This document shows, in pieces, positions 50,199 to 59,104 of a DNA stretch of 64,000 bases (position 1 is its first letter; every line of letters begins with the position of its first letter). The notes under the pieces are model-generated. The model saw nothing but the letters and a program-made list of their open reading frames with translations, was not told the DNA's origin and ran no database searches. Both the position numbers and the translations under genes were made by a program. This DNA is from CAZIBG01 sp964536985 (lineage in GTDB: Bacteria > Patescibacteriota > Saccharimonadia > Saccharimonadales > AWTP1-31), in NCBI GenBank assembly GCA_964536985.1, contig CAZIBG010000004.1, positions 8,735 to 72,734 on the forward strand, given 5' to 3'.

Positions 50199-51178
50199 TC
50201 TTTTTGCTGTTTGAGATTATCGAGATATTCACGAATCATTAAAGCAGCAGTTGCGCCTTCGCCAGTTGCACTTGCTATCTGCATAGTGGCACCGCTTCGG
50301 ACATCGCCAGCAGCGTATACACCTTTGATGGCTGTCTTAAGATGATGGTCGGTCTTAACGAGGCCAATATCATCAAGCTCAATTTTGCTTCCTTTAAGGA
50401 ATTCAGTGTTTGGAGACAAGCCTACGAAGATGAAGACGCCATCAGTCTTGAACTCTCGTTTTTTGCCAGTAGTAGTGTGAGTGCTTATGACATGACTAAC
50501 CATCTTATCAACTCCAACAATCTCGTCTGTAGTGCTGTTGAGGTGAACCGTTATTTTATCAGTATGTTTTTTTAGTTCCTTCTGTAGAACTTCACTAGCA
50601 CGCATGCTATCGCCACGAACAAGTAAGTCAATATGGCTTGCAAATCGAGTCAGGAAGATTGCTTCTTGTACTGCCGAGTTTCCGCCACCGACGACAACTA
50701 GTTTCTTATCACGATAGAAGGCTCCATCGCATGTCGCACAATAATGTACGCCACGGGCAAAGTACTCTTGCTCGCCAGGTACACCAATCTTCTTATAATC
50801 GCTACCTGTGGCAATTAGAATTGACCGCGCCTTAATGTCGCCACTGGTTGTCTTTAAGAGTTTGTGGTCGCCTTCATCTGTAATTTCCATGACCTCTCCG
50901 AGCTCGATAACTGCACCGAATCGTTCCGCTTGGAGTCTGAGGTTATCGGCAAGTTCCAGTCCGGCTATTCCCTTGGGGAACCCAGGGTAGTTGTCTACCC
51001 AGTCAGTTATGGCTGCCAACCCACCAATAACACCCTTTTCGAAAAGTAAGGTAGTGATGTCTTCACGGGTCGTATAGACTGCCGCGCTGAGTGCTGCCGG
51101 TCCGGCACCAATCATTACTACGTCCCATACTTTATGGGCGGTTGCATCTGGCGGAGGAGTTTGAATTTTGTCGGTCAT
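50195..51178 (-). CDS. trxB: Thioredoxin reductase
   Basis: NADPH-dependent flavoprotein disulfide reductase. The 327-residue protein has FAD motif GAGPAALSAAVYTTR, the redox pair in HYCATCDGAFYR (CATC), the NAD(P) motif VVGGGNSAVQEA and a second FAD motif GVYAAGDVRSGATMQIASATG. It lies downstream of a glutaredoxin-like gene; their codons overlap as TGATG. The pair is probably a complete thiol-reduction module. A thioredoxin gene is not visible in the window. Confidence 0.95.
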   Translation of the reverse strand: MTDKIQTPPPDATAHKVWDVVMIGAGPAALSAAVYTTREDITTLLFEKGVIGGLAAITDWVDNYPGFPKGIAGLELADNLRLQAERFGAVIELGEVMEITDEGDHKLLKTTSGDIKARSILIATGSDYKKIGVPGEQEYFARGVHYCATCDGAFYRDKKLVVVGGGNSAVQEAIFLTRFASHIDLLVRGDSMRASEVLQKELKKHTDKITVHLNSTTDEIVGVDKMVSHVISTHTTTGKKREFKTDGVFIFVGLSPNTEFLKGSKIELDDIGLVKTDHHLKTAIKGVYAAGDVRSGATMQIASATGEGATAALMIREYLDNLKQQKD

Positions 51179-51426
51179 CAGGAAACTGCCGGTGCTAGTT
51201 TGGCAAGGTTATAACCTACTACAACCTCTTTTGAATCGTCATCACGTGTAATAACTGTCACAGGGACAGCCAACTGACCGCTGATTTCGAAGGCTTCTTT
51301 TTGGCGTTCTGGATGATCGTCAAGATTTACTTCTTGGTAGCTATGGCCTTTGGCCCCAAGCCACTTCTTAACCATGACGCAGTATGCGCAGGTGTTTGTA
51401 GTGAAAATTGTAATGTCTTTAGCCAT
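51178..51426 (-). CDS. Glutaredoxin-like (NrdH-type) thiol protein
   Basis: The 82-residue protein has the thioredoxin-fold redox motif TTNTCAYCVMVKKWL (CAYC), a cis-Pro in LAVPVTVI, and GYNLAKL at the end. Its pairing with thioredoxin reductase fits NrdH-type redoxins, which take electrons directly from TrxB. A longer frame reaches 51486, but AAGGAG sits about 10 nt before the ATG at 51426. Confidence 0.9.
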   Translation of the reverse strand: MAKDITIFTTNTCAYCVMVKKWLGAKGHSYQEVNLDDHPERQKEAFEISGQLAVPVTVITRDDDSKEVVVGYNLAKLAPAVS

Positions 51427-51456
51427 GACGAACTCCTTTATTTTGGTCGTTACTAT

Positions 51457-51486
51457 ATTATATATAGTGCTAGTGGTTATAGTCAA
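51457..51486 (-). promoter_or_regulatory. Promoter of the glutaredoxin-trxB operon
   Basis: TTGACT (51481-51486), an 18-nt spacer and TATAAT (51457-51462) on the minus strand, leaving a leader of about 30 nt with a Shine-Dalgarno. Confidence 0.65.
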
Positions 51487-51514
51487 CGCACTATATGTTG
51501 TGTTTTCTAGTTAT

Positions 51515-52063
51515 CTACTCACCAATCTTTACGAGCTCGATATCAAAGACCAGGTCTGCATTTGCTGGAATACCAGATCCGCCGGGAGGGTTTGCGCCAT
51601 AAGCCTGGTCTGCCGGAATCAATAGTCGTCGTTTTCCGCCAACTTTCATTCCAGGAACGCCATCTGTCCAACCTTTAATAACTTGGTCTAGGCCAAATGG
51701 AATCGGGCTACCAGTATCTAGGCTGCTCTGAAAAATGATCCCTGTAGAAGCGACTGCCCCTGTGTAATGAGCGGTGACTGTGTCGCCAGGCTTTGCTTCA
51801 TCGCCAGTACCGACTTGAGTGTCGATCTTTTGTAGTGTTGGTATTGATGCTGTCGGTGTGAATCCTGCTAGTTTAGTGCCTTCCAATTTACCCTCCGTAG
51901 TTTCATTAGTTTTAGTTGTATCTTCTGTAACTGATGTTAGCTGTTTATTTCTTCTACTTTCCTGGTGCGCTTCCCATATGACCATTCCGCTTAGACCGAC
52001 CGAAGTAGCTAAGAAAATTACTGCTAGAACAATAGCGGCTACCCGCTCCCCAATTTTTGCCAT
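51515..52063 (-). CDS. Membrane-anchored FKBP-type peptidyl-prolyl isomerase
   Basis: Folds extracytoplasmic proteins by Pro isomerisation. The 182-residue protein has a membrane segment at about 9-30, a Thr-rich linker, then an FKBP domain (about 75-182) with GDTVTAHYTGAV, FQSSLDTGSPIPFGL, VIKGWTDGVPGMKVGGKRRL and PADQAYGANPPGG-type residues. All drug-pocket aromatics seem present. TATACT about 25 nt upstream plus a GAGG site precede the ATG. Confidence 0.92.
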   Translation of the reverse strand: MAKIGERVAAIVLAVIFLATSVGLSGMVIWEAHQESRRNKQLTSVTEDTTKTNETTEGKLEGTKLAGFTPTASIPTLQKIDTQVGTGDEAKPGDTVTAHYTGAVASTGIIFQSSLDTGSPIPFGLDQVIKGWTDGVPGMKVGGKRRLLIPADQAYGANPPGGSGIPANADLVFDIELVKIGE

Positions 52064-52099
52064 GTATATCCTCTGTTTTACTGACTTAGTATAGCAAAA

Positions 52100-52552
52100 T
52101 TATTGTATGTCGGAGCTAAATTCTTGTACCTGAGTAGGAAAGCCATCAGCAACACCTTGCAGTAATCGTTGTTGAATATTCTTAGTCCTAAAAGTTACTT
52201 CTGGTAGCTTACTCAGCGGCAACCACATCGGAGTGTACAGGTTGTCGCCACTTTTATTTATCTGACGCTCATCAGATTGCTCGTGAAGCATTGGAGTTCC
52301 TGATACATAATCGACCAGATAGACGTACTGGTCCCCATATGGTGCTGGCGAGTGCTCGATATATACCAACCGCGGGTTGGCTACATGTACTTTTGTCTCT
52401 TCATGGATCTCACGTAGCAATGCTTTTTCCTTTGACTCAAGCATTTCCACATGACCACCAATAAGCGTGTAGTATTGTTTTCCGAATTTATCGCGCTTCA
52501 TGACTAACAAGTTATTCTCTTTGATGATGATGGCGCGTACAGCAGTAAACAT
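52100..52552 (-). CDS. Nudix hydrolase
   Basis: The 150-residue protein has a complete, well-spaced Nudix box (GGHVEMLESKEKALLREI then HEETKV, matching GX5EX7REUXEEXXU). YEHSPAPYGDQYVYLVDY-like strands frame it. It resembles MutT/NUDT-type house-cleaning enzymes; the substrate is unknown. It lies 6 nt after the ABC exporter gene, with AGGAA before the ATG. Confidence 0.88.
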   Translation of the reverse strand: MFTAVRAIIIKENNLLVMKRDKFGKQYYTLIGGHVEMLESKEKALLREIHEETKVHVANPRLVYIEHSPAPYGDQYVYLVDYVSGTPMLHEQSDERQINKSGDNLYTPMWLPLSKLPEVTFRTKNIQQRLLQGVADGFPTQVQEFSSDIQ

Positions 52553-52558
52553 ATTTTC

Positions 52559-54328
52559 CTAAGCCGACATATCGTATTCTTTAAGTTTCTTCTTGCTCGA
52601 TTCGGTATTTCCACCCTGCAACTTAAGTAGTTGAGCATAGATTCCATTGGTTTGGGCCAACTTTATAGGGCTACCAATTTCGTCTACTTTACCGCCACGC
52701 AAGGTGATGATTTGATCGACATGTTGAATAGTACTGAGTCGGTGGGCAATAATTAGTGTCGTTCGACCCTTCATAAGTCGTTCGAGTGCTTCCTGCACCA
52801 TGCCCTCTGACTTACTGTCTAGGCTACTGGTTGCTTCGTCCAAGATAAGAATTGGTGCATCTTTAAGCAGAGCTCTTGCTATAGCAATGCGTTGTTTTTG
52901 TCCGCCGCTAAGCTTGAGTCCGCGTTCACCAATTTCTGTTTTATAGCCTTTTTCGAACTTACTTACAAATTCGTGAGCATTAGCGGCTTTTGCAGCGGCA
53001 ACGACCTGAGCTTCTGTAGCTTTTGGACGACCATAGGCGATGTTCTCTCGGATTGTCCCACTAAATAGTGCTGGATCTTGGAATACCACACCAATCTTAT
53101 CGCGAAGACTAGCCTGTGTAATGGATTGGATATCTTGGCCATCTATGGAGATACTTCCGGTCTGCGGCTCGTAGAAACGAAGTAGTAGATTAGTGAGGGT
53201 CGTCTTGCCTTCGCCACTTTCTCCGACCAAGGCTACTTTACTATCTGGCTTAACGGTAAAAGATATCCCCTTTAGTATCTGCTCTTTGTCGTATGCAAAG
53301 CTTACATCCTTGAATTCGACCTTACCATCTGCAACCGTGATATCTGGAGCGTTAGTGGTGTCAGCAATTGCAGGATCTAGACCCATGACCTCGAAGTAAT
53401 CTTTGCTGTCGGCAACTGCTTTTTGAGTATTATCAACCAGGAAACTAATGGTAAATATTGGGATACGAATTTGCATGGCATATAGTATCAGGGCCACCGC
53501 TTGACCTGGCGTAAGTTGACCGTGAGCTGCTTGAATAAAAATAAACAGATACACGCCCAGGAAAATTACATTGAGCACCAAGCGACGGACAATGTCATTC
53601 TTATGCCAATGCTTTGATTGTGGCACTGTGTAGTCAAGAACGTCAGATGTATTCTTCTGGAAGAAAGCCACTTCACTGTCTTCTTGAATGAAGCTTTTAA
53701 CGACCTTAACCTGCCCAATTACCTCCGCAAAACGACCACTAGCAATGTCGGTACTCAGGTTGATCTTTTTCTGATAATCTTGCCATTTGCCACTAGATTT
53801 GATGGTCATTAATATGAATATTGGGTACAACAAGGCTAGTAGAATCGCCACTGGCCAGCTGTAGTAAGCGATAATTGCTAGTGCTAGAACAGTGCTAAAG
53901 ATGAACTGTAGGAAGTTGTTGCTCCACATTTGCATAAAGCCGCTGATCTGATAGACGGAGCGGTTTACTCTTCCGATCAATGTACCGGTAAGTTCGGAAT
54001 CGAAGTAGCTCTGAGGTAGTTTTAGAAGATGAGCATAGTATCGTTCGCCGAGTATCTTATAGAGCTTCTTGCCCATGATGTCGCCGTAATACCCGATGAT
54101 ATTGTTGATAAACGTACTCCCCAGATCGCTGGCAAATATAGCAACTACTACAATCACTAAGTATCTGACATCGGCAGAAGTACCTTTTCGTATCTCATCA
54201 ATAGCCCAACCACTAAACAGCGGCTGCAACAAACCTACAGCTGCAACAAGTACCGACATCAAACTAATCGCTAGATAGTAGTTTTTGAGCTCACGAGTGA
54301 ATCTAAGAATCCTAAGTATGTGCTTCAT
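52559..54328 (-). CDS. ABC exporter (fused permease and ATPase)
   Basis: Type IV ABC half-transporter of 589 residues, acting as a dimer. The first about 320 residues hold six membrane helices (LISLMSVLVAAVGLL and so on). The ATPase has Walker A VGESGEGKTTL, signature LSGGQKQRIAIARAL, Walker B PILILDEATSSLD and the H-loop IAHRLST. It resembles MsbA/BmrA-like lipid or drug exporters; the substrate is unknown. It is 2 nt downstream of pheT, so it is co-transcribed with PheRS. Confidence 0.93.
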   Translation of the reverse strand: MKHILRILRFTRELKNYYLAISLMSVLVAAVGLLQPLFSGWAIDEIRKGTSADVRYLVIVVVAIFASDLGSTFINNIIGYYGDIMGKKLYKILGERYYAHLLKLPQSYFDSELTGTLIGRVNRSVYQISGFMQMWSNNFLQFIFSTVLALAIIAYYSWPVAILLALLYPIFILMTIKSSGKWQDYQKKINLSTDIASGRFAEVIGQVKVVKSFIQEDSEVAFFQKNTSDVLDYTVPQSKHWHKNDIVRRLVLNVIFLGVYLFIFIQAAHGQLTPGQAVALILYAMQIRIPIFTISFLVDNTQKAVADSKDYFEVMGLDPAIADTTNAPDITVADGKVEFKDVSFAYDKEQILKGISFTVKPDSKVALVGESGEGKTTLTNLLLRFYEPQTGSISIDGQDIQSITQASLRDKIGVVFQDPALFSGTIRENIAYGRPKATEAQVVAAAKAANAHEFVSKFEKGYKTEIGERGLKLSGGQKQRIAIARALLKDAPILILDEATSSLDSKSEGMVQEALERLMKGRTTLIIAHRLSTIQHVDQIITLRGGKVDEIGSPIKLAQTNGIYAQLLKLQGGNTESSKKKLKEYDMSA

Positions 54329-54330
54329 CG

Positions 54331-56853
54331 CTATACTCGTTTAGCGCCAAGCTCTGCCTCTACCAAATCAACAACTTTGCCAACATATGTAGTCACTTCT
54401 TCGGTTGTTAGGGTGCGCTGAAGGCTTGTAAGCTGAATTCGGAAAGAGACGTTCTTATGTTTTGTCTTATCTTTATGATAGATACCCAGTGGAAGCAATT
54501 TACTAATGTATCCCGTATCCTTGCCTACTTCTTTTATGCTGTTAAGTATTGAGTTCTGGATTGAGCCGTAAGACTGATCTGGAGATACGCTTAATGTTAC
54601 GTCCTGAGACATCTTAGGATACTTACTAAGCGCCGTGTAGTTGAGCTTAGTGGCAATATCTAAGAGTGGATCAAGCATGATTTCAAATCCAGCGGAATGG
54701 ACTGGCAGTTTTAGCTTGCTACGAGTGCTGGGCGTGTATTCGCCGATAACTCCAATGTAATTGCCACTTGTTCGATCTGTTACCAAAGCAGAGCGACCAG
54801 GATGGAAAGGCTTGGTAATTTCGTAGGTGATGTCGTCAGTTAGCGGCACATAGTCTAGATCGAGACCAAGTAGTGAGGATACGTGTTCCAAATACCGTTT
54901 CGCTTGATAGTAGGCCGCCCCGGCATTGTTTGCTACATGCTTGTCGTTGGCTGCGTAAACCAATGCCAGCATAGAGTTTTCCTGGGGTAGTCCCTCCTCG
55001 TTCACGCCCTGAAGCTTCAGGTGAGTTTTGCCGATCTCAAAAATTGCGAAGGAGTCATAGCCAGCTCGAAGGTTGCCATAGACTTTAGATAGCAAACTAG
55101 GGGTTACCGTTAAGCGGTAATACTGCAGTTCCGGACTGAGGGCATTGCTGAGTTTGTATGCCTCTTTTGTGTTCTGGTTGACGCTATCCAGTAACTTTCC
55201 CGAGACAAAGCTGTAAGACAATACTTCGTTTGCCCCTGCCCTCACTAAAGAATTACGGAGCTTAGTATTCAGCTCCAAGGCCATATTTTTAGTTACGGGA
55301 GCAGAGCTTCTTTTTGGTAAAACTACTGGCAACTTATCAAAACCATACAATCGGCCTACTTCTTCAACAATATCTTCGGGAATTTCTATGTCTGTACGCC
55401 AGAACGGCACAGTAATACTTAAGATGTTCTCTTGTATATCAACCACAAATTCTACATTACGAAGCAACTGAGCGATTACGAATGGGTCTAGATTTACATC
55501 TAGTCGACTGTTAATGAACTCTGTGTTTACGATAACGTTACCGAGTGGATGTAGATCGCCGGGATCATCAAAGATCTCGCTAGCAATAGTTCCATTAGCG
55601 AGGTTAAGAATATGAGACGCAGCATAAGCCAATACTCTGTCGTTCTGCAAGATGCTCTGACCCTTTGTGTAACGTGTAGCGGCATCAGTAAATACTCCGT
55701 GACGCATGGTTGATCGTCGGATGCTATACATGTCGAACGAGGCGCAGGTTAATACTATTGAAGTTGTATTGGCATCAATTTCGGTATGTCCACCACCCAT
55801 GACACCAGCCAAGTCGGCGACTGTAGAATTAGTAGAAAGTACAATATCGCCAGCAGTCAAAGTTAGTTTCTTACCGCTAAGAACAGTTAGCGCTTCGCCC
55901 TCTTTTGCCATGCGTACACCAATACTTGGAGCGCCATCGCTAAACTCAGCAATCTTGCGGTAATCGAATGCATGCATTGGTTGACCAGTCAGCTGCATCA
56001 TATAGTTTGTTATGTCTACGACGTTATTTATGGGACGGATTCCGACACGCGTAAGTGCGGCCTGCATCCAGTAGGGACTTGGTTTGATTGTAATGTTATC
56101 GATCGCCACCGCCATAAATCTCTTAGACAGCTCTGGCACAAAGTTAAACACTTCCAGTGGCAATACATTCTGTGCAGCTGGCAATGAAACGGGCTGTTGG
56201 TACCACTCTGGGCTCTCAAATGGTAATCCACTGATTCCGGCCAGTTCCCGGGCTACGCCAAGAATCCCAAAGCAATCTGGTCGATGAGTGAACATCTTGT
56301 TTTCGCAATCAATAACGACGTCCTCTAAACCATACAGCTTAACAAATGGTGTTCCAGGTCGTGAGAGTTCTTGTCCAACTTCTTGGGCGTCGACAATCAA
56401 TAGACCGCTGTGGTCTTCGCTAATGCCGAGCTCGCTTGGAGTTCCAAGCATACCAGGGCTTGGCACCCCTCTAATAGCACGAACTTCTAGAACAAACGGA
56501 TCCTTAACGAATGTCGAAGGGACAATTGCGCCAGGAGTAATCCAAATCACGGTCAACCCTGGAGCAACATCTGGAGCGCCACAAACAATTTGGACCAGAC
56601 CATCAGCATTTCGATCAACATTCTCTACAACGCCACCATCGTCGATCAAGCAAACGTGTAATTTATCGGCGTCAGGATGATCGTTGACTTCCACAATTTT
56701 GACTACATAAATTCCAGCAAATCGTGGCGTCCAGTCAACCACGTCCTCTACCGCACCAAGTTGTGCTCCAATTTTTTGCAACATCTGTTCTGTTGGTATG
56801 GACAGTAAATCAACATTACTGTATTGATTAGCTATTTGGATGGATACTTTCAT
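54331..56853 (-). CDS. pheT: Phenylalanyl-tRNA synthetase beta subunit
   Basis: Editing and tRNA-binding subunit of the PheRS tetramer. The 840 residues include the N-terminal tRNA-binding OB domain (VVKIVEVNDHPDADKLHVCLI), the B3/B4 editing domain (GVARELAGISGLPFE, RFMAVAIDNI), B5 (IPEDIVEEVGRLYGFDKLP), the catalytic-like core, and the ferredoxin-fold anticodon-binding domain at the end (TALSKYPKMSQDVTLSV). The ATG overlaps the pheS stop as TAATG. Confidence 0.97.
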   Translation of the reverse strand: MKVSIQIANQYSNVDLLSIPTEQMLQKIGAQLGAVEDVVDWTPRFAGIYVVKIVEVNDHPDADKLHVCLIDDGGVVENVDRNADGLVQIVCGAPDVAPGLTVIWITPGAIVPSTFVKDPFVLEVRAIRGVPSPGMLGTPSELGISEDHSGLLIVDAQEVGQELSRPGTPFVKLYGLEDVVIDCENKMFTHRPDCFGILGVARELAGISGLPFESPEWYQQPVSLPAAQNVLPLEVFNFVPELSKRFMAVAIDNITIKPSPYWMQAALTRVGIRPINNVVDITNYMMQLTGQPMHAFDYRKIAEFSDGAPSIGVRMAKEGEALTVLSGKKLTLTAGDIVLSTNSTVADLAGVMGGGHTEIDANTTSIVLTCASFDMYSIRRSTMRHGVFTDAATRYTKGQSILQNDRVLAYAASHILNLANGTIASEIFDDPGDLHPLGNVIVNTEFINSRLDVNLDPFVIAQLLRNVEFVVDIQENILSITVPFWRTDIEIPEDIVEEVGRLYGFDKLPVVLPKRSSAPVTKNMALELNTKLRNSLVRAGANEVLSYSFVSGKLLDSVNQNTKEAYKLSNALSPELQYYRLTVTPSLLSKVYGNLRAGYDSFAIFEIGKTHLKLQGVNEEGLPQENSMLALVYAANDKHVANNAGAAYYQAKRYLEHVSSLLGLDLDYVPLTDDITYEITKPFHPGRSALVTDRTSGNYIGVIGEYTPSTRSKLKLPVHSAGFEIMLDPLLDIATKLNYTALSKYPKMSQDVTLSVSPDQSYGSIQNSILNSIKEVGKDTGYISKLLPLGIYHKDKTKHKNVSFRIQLTSLQRTLTTEEVTTYVGKVVDLVEAELGAKRV

Positions 56854-57872
56854 TAAAATTGCCTCAAGAAATCTAATTTACCGGATTCGAAATGTCTGAC
56901 ATCTTCGATTCCATACTTCATCATAATCATACGTTCAACACCAAATCCCCAAGCAAAGCCGCTGTAGACCTCAGGGTCTATGCCTGCCATCCTAAGTACA
57001 TTTGGATGAATCATTCCGCATCCACCGAGCTCCAGCCACTTCTGTTCCTCAGAATCGTCTTTACGCAATATATCAGGGCGCTCTACTGCAAACTCAAAGC
57101 TTGGCTCGGTGAATGGAAAGTAAAAAGGTTGAATTTTAGCCTTCAACTCCTGACCAAAGTACTCACTCAAAAACGTTTGTAGTGTGGCTATAAGGTTACC
57201 AATGGTAATGTCTTTACCTACGTATACTCCTTCGTGCTGATGAAAAGTATGTTCATGGGTGGCATCGAGATCTTCGTTGCGAAAAACACGATCAGGAACC
57301 AGTACGGCAATGGGCTCGCCATTGTCGAGGTTTGACTTATATTTTTGTAATACACGGTTCTGCATGGTACTAGTGTGCGCAGGCGCGATTAATCCATCGG
57401 TTGTCATGAAGGTGTCGTAATCGTCTCTTGCGGGGTGACCTTCCGGGAAATTTAATGCCTCGAACATGTGATAATCATCGTCAATCAGACGGCTTTGCTC
57501 GACTACTAATCCCATGCGGTAGGCAATGTCAGCAATATACTCAAGCTCCGTACTAATTGGGTGTTTTGACCCAAACTCTGAGGAAAGCAAATCGGGAGTA
57601 ACCGAATTAACATCCATTGGAGCGGTCACATCTATCGCCGGCAATGCCTCTGCTACATTCTTTGAATCTTCTACCCAAGAGATTACTTCTGCCTTGAGTG
57701 CATTTAGCTCCTTGCCAAAACTAGCCTTTTGCTCATTAGGGATAGTCTTAAGCTCGGCGTATAGCGCGCTAAGAGTCTTACTCCGTAAAATAGTGTGCTT
57801 ATCCTCAAGCTTAGCGAATTCTTTATGTAAATGATCTTTAGCTTTGGCAATAGAAGTACTAGGGTCTGACAT
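56853..57872 (-). CDS. pheS: Phenylalanyl-tRNA synthetase alpha subunit
   Basis: Catalytic subunit charging tRNA-Phe. The 339-residue protein has an N-terminal coiled coil (residues about 1-90), class II motif 2 RNEDLDATHEHTFHQHEG and motif 3 GFAWGFGVERMIMMKYGI. GGCGMIHPNVL forms the amino-acid pocket. TATAAT at 57882-57887 ends 9 nt before the ATG, so the mRNA is probably leaderless. It leads the pheS-pheT-ABC-Nudix operon. Confidence 0.97.
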   Translation of the reverse strand: MSDPSTSIAKAKDHLHKEFAKLEDKHTILRSKTLSALYAELKTIPNEQKASFGKELNALKAEVISWVEDSKNVAEALPAIDVTAPMDVNSVTPDLLSSEFGSKHPISTELEYIADIAYRMGLVVEQSRLIDDDYHMFEALNFPEGHPARDDYDTFMTTDGLIAPAHTSTMQNRVLQKYKSNLDNGEPIAVLVPDRVFRNEDLDATHEHTFHQHEGVYVGKDITIGNLIATLQTFLSEYFGQELKAKIQPFYFPFTEPSFEFAVERPDILRKDDSEEQKWLELGGCGMIHPNVLRMAGIDPEVYSGFAWGFGVERMIMMKYGIEDVRHFESGKLDFLRQF

Positions 57873-57881
57873 ATTACTGTA

Positions 57882-57887
57882 ATTATA
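57882..57887 (-). promoter_or_regulatory. -10 element of pheS, near-leaderless spacing
   Basis: Perfect TATAAT on the minus strand, 9 nt from the pheS ATG. Confidence 0.55.
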
Positions 57888-57934
57888 CCAGCCATTTACG
57901 GCACGAACGAATAGATTTTAATCTGTTTTTCTGC

Positions 57935-58064
57935 TATAATGGCGGTTGCCTAATAAGCGTAGCTGCTGTCGTCCGTACCACGTAACAACGTGCCCATTCG
58001 GAATACTGCAATCCCTCTTTTGGCATCAACAACAATCAAAAGCTATTTTTAGCATGGAGAAATC
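57935..58064 (+). promoter_or_regulatory. Promoter and long 5' leader of the EF-hand lipoprotein gene
   Basis: A TATAAT at 57935-57940 starts a leader of about 118 nt ending in a GGAG site 8 nt before the ATG. It holds a 5-bp hairpin CACGT/ACGTG at 57979-57992 and AU-rich, unpaired stretches. No known RNA family is recognisable. A long leader is rare in this window. Confidence 0.5.
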
Positions 58065-58580
58065 ATGTCTGAAAGACTACACATGCCTGATGCGCTCAGG
58101 AATCTTAATATCAATGCCCGTAAACTAGCAGCCGTACCCCTCGCAGCGGTGCTTTCATTAACAATGGTGGCTTGCGAGACACCAGAAGCCGGAATGGGTG
58201 AATTTACCTGCTACGTGCCAAGTGCAGGCGGCATAAATGGTGACAATAAGGATACAGCGCTTGGTGACAAACCTCAGCCAGACGTTGACCTAGCCGCAAA
58301 CCTACGACACTACTATGGCGGTCGCGCAACAGATGATAATCACAATGGGACAATTGATTACGAAGAGATCAAGAATGCTGCACGGCGTAACCCGGTAAAA
58401 GTGCTTATAGCTGGTGTTGGGATAAGATTCATCAAAGATACTGGGGGTGATTTTAAGAATGCCAGGCCCGGTCGGATGGATGTATCAATGGGATCATTGG
58501 CCGCCTGTAGAGAGTTCATGAGGGGTGGTCGTAAACGACAATATGCCATATTGCCTGATACGCCAGTCGCTACTCCTTAA
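58065..58580 (+). CDS. Secreted lipoprotein with an EF-hand calcium loop
   Basis: The 171-residue protein has a charged N-terminus, a hydrophobic segment and a lipobox-like LSLTMVAC (Cys about 37), so it is probably lipid-anchored after cleavage. Residues about 90-101, DDNHNGTIDYEE, form a full 12-residue EF-hand loop with acidic or Asn/Asp ligands at 1, 3, 5, 9 and 12. Only one loop is visible. Two further Cys (about 49 and 149) could pair. I cannot name the family. It has its own promoter and a long leader. Confidence 0.7.
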   Translation: MSERLHMPDALRNLNINARKLAAVPLAAVLSLTMVACETPEAGMGEFTCYVPSAGGINGDNKDTALGDKPQPDVDLAANLRHYYGGRATDDNHNGTIDYEEIKNAARRNPVKVLIAGVGIRFIKDTGGDFKNARPGRMDVSMGSLAACREFMRGGRKRQYAILPDTPVATP

Positions 58581-58592
58581 GGAATAATCGTA

Positions 58593-58598
58593 TATACT
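58593..58598 (+). promoter_or_regulatory. -10 element of yajQ, leaderless spacing
   Basis: TATACT, 6 nt from the ATG at 58605. Confidence 0.5.
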
Positions 58599-58604
58599 GG
58601 ATAT

Positions 58605-59102
58605 ATGGCAAACTTTTCTTTCGATATTGTAAGTGATTACGACAAGGCCGAACTTAATAACGTTTTTGATCAAACTCAACGCGAGATCACCGCACGCTAT
58701 GATTTTAAAGGTACATCTGCAGAAGTAGAATGGCTCAATGATGAAAAGTCGGGCTTTAAGATCACAGGTGATCATCAATATCAGCTTGATGCTATCGCCG
58801 ATATTGTTCGCAAGAAGCTAGCAACTCGTAATCAGAGCCAGAAACTTCTTGATACCACCAAAGAACCCGTCACCAGTAACATGAAAATGACCTGGGAAGT
58901 ACCCTTCAAAAAAGGTCTTGATCAAGATAAAGCCAAAAAAGTTACCGCCAAGATTCGTGAGGCCTTTCCTAAGGCAAAACCACAAATCCAGGGACAAGAA
59001 GTTCGTGTGGTCAGCGCTAGCAAGAACGAACTCCAGGACATTATGCAACTTCTTCGAGAAGCAGATTTTGATTTTCCATTAAGTTTTACGAATTACCGTT
59101 AA
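58605..59102 (+). CDS. YajQ/DUF520 family nucleotide-binding protein
   Basis: The 165-residue protein matches YajQ along its length (SFDIVSDYDKAELNNVFDQT, ITARYDFKGTSAEVEW, VRVVSASKNELQDIMQLLRE). In Xanthomonas the family binds cyclic di-GMP, and others bind nucleic acid or tRNA; the role here is unknown. It runs straight into the broken phosphatase gene (2-nt gap). Confidence 0.93.
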   Translation: MANFSFDIVSDYDKAELNNVFDQTQREITARYDFKGTSAEVEWLNDEKSGFKITGDHQYQLDAIADIVRKKLATRNQSQKLLDTTKEPVTSNMKMTWEVPFKKGLDQDKAKKVTAKIREAFPKAKPQIQGQEVRVVSASKNELQDIMQLLREADFDFPLSFTNYR

Positions 59103-59104
59103 TC

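Noticed and set aside
57941..58064. tmRNA or RNase P RNA in the long lipoprotein leader
   Set aside because: Too short, and none of the conserved core segments is present.
57946..58128. Short TTG-initiated open frame in the lipoprotein leader
   Set aside because: It overlaps the lipoprotein start in another frame, has no ribosome site and an unusual Cys/Arg/His composition.
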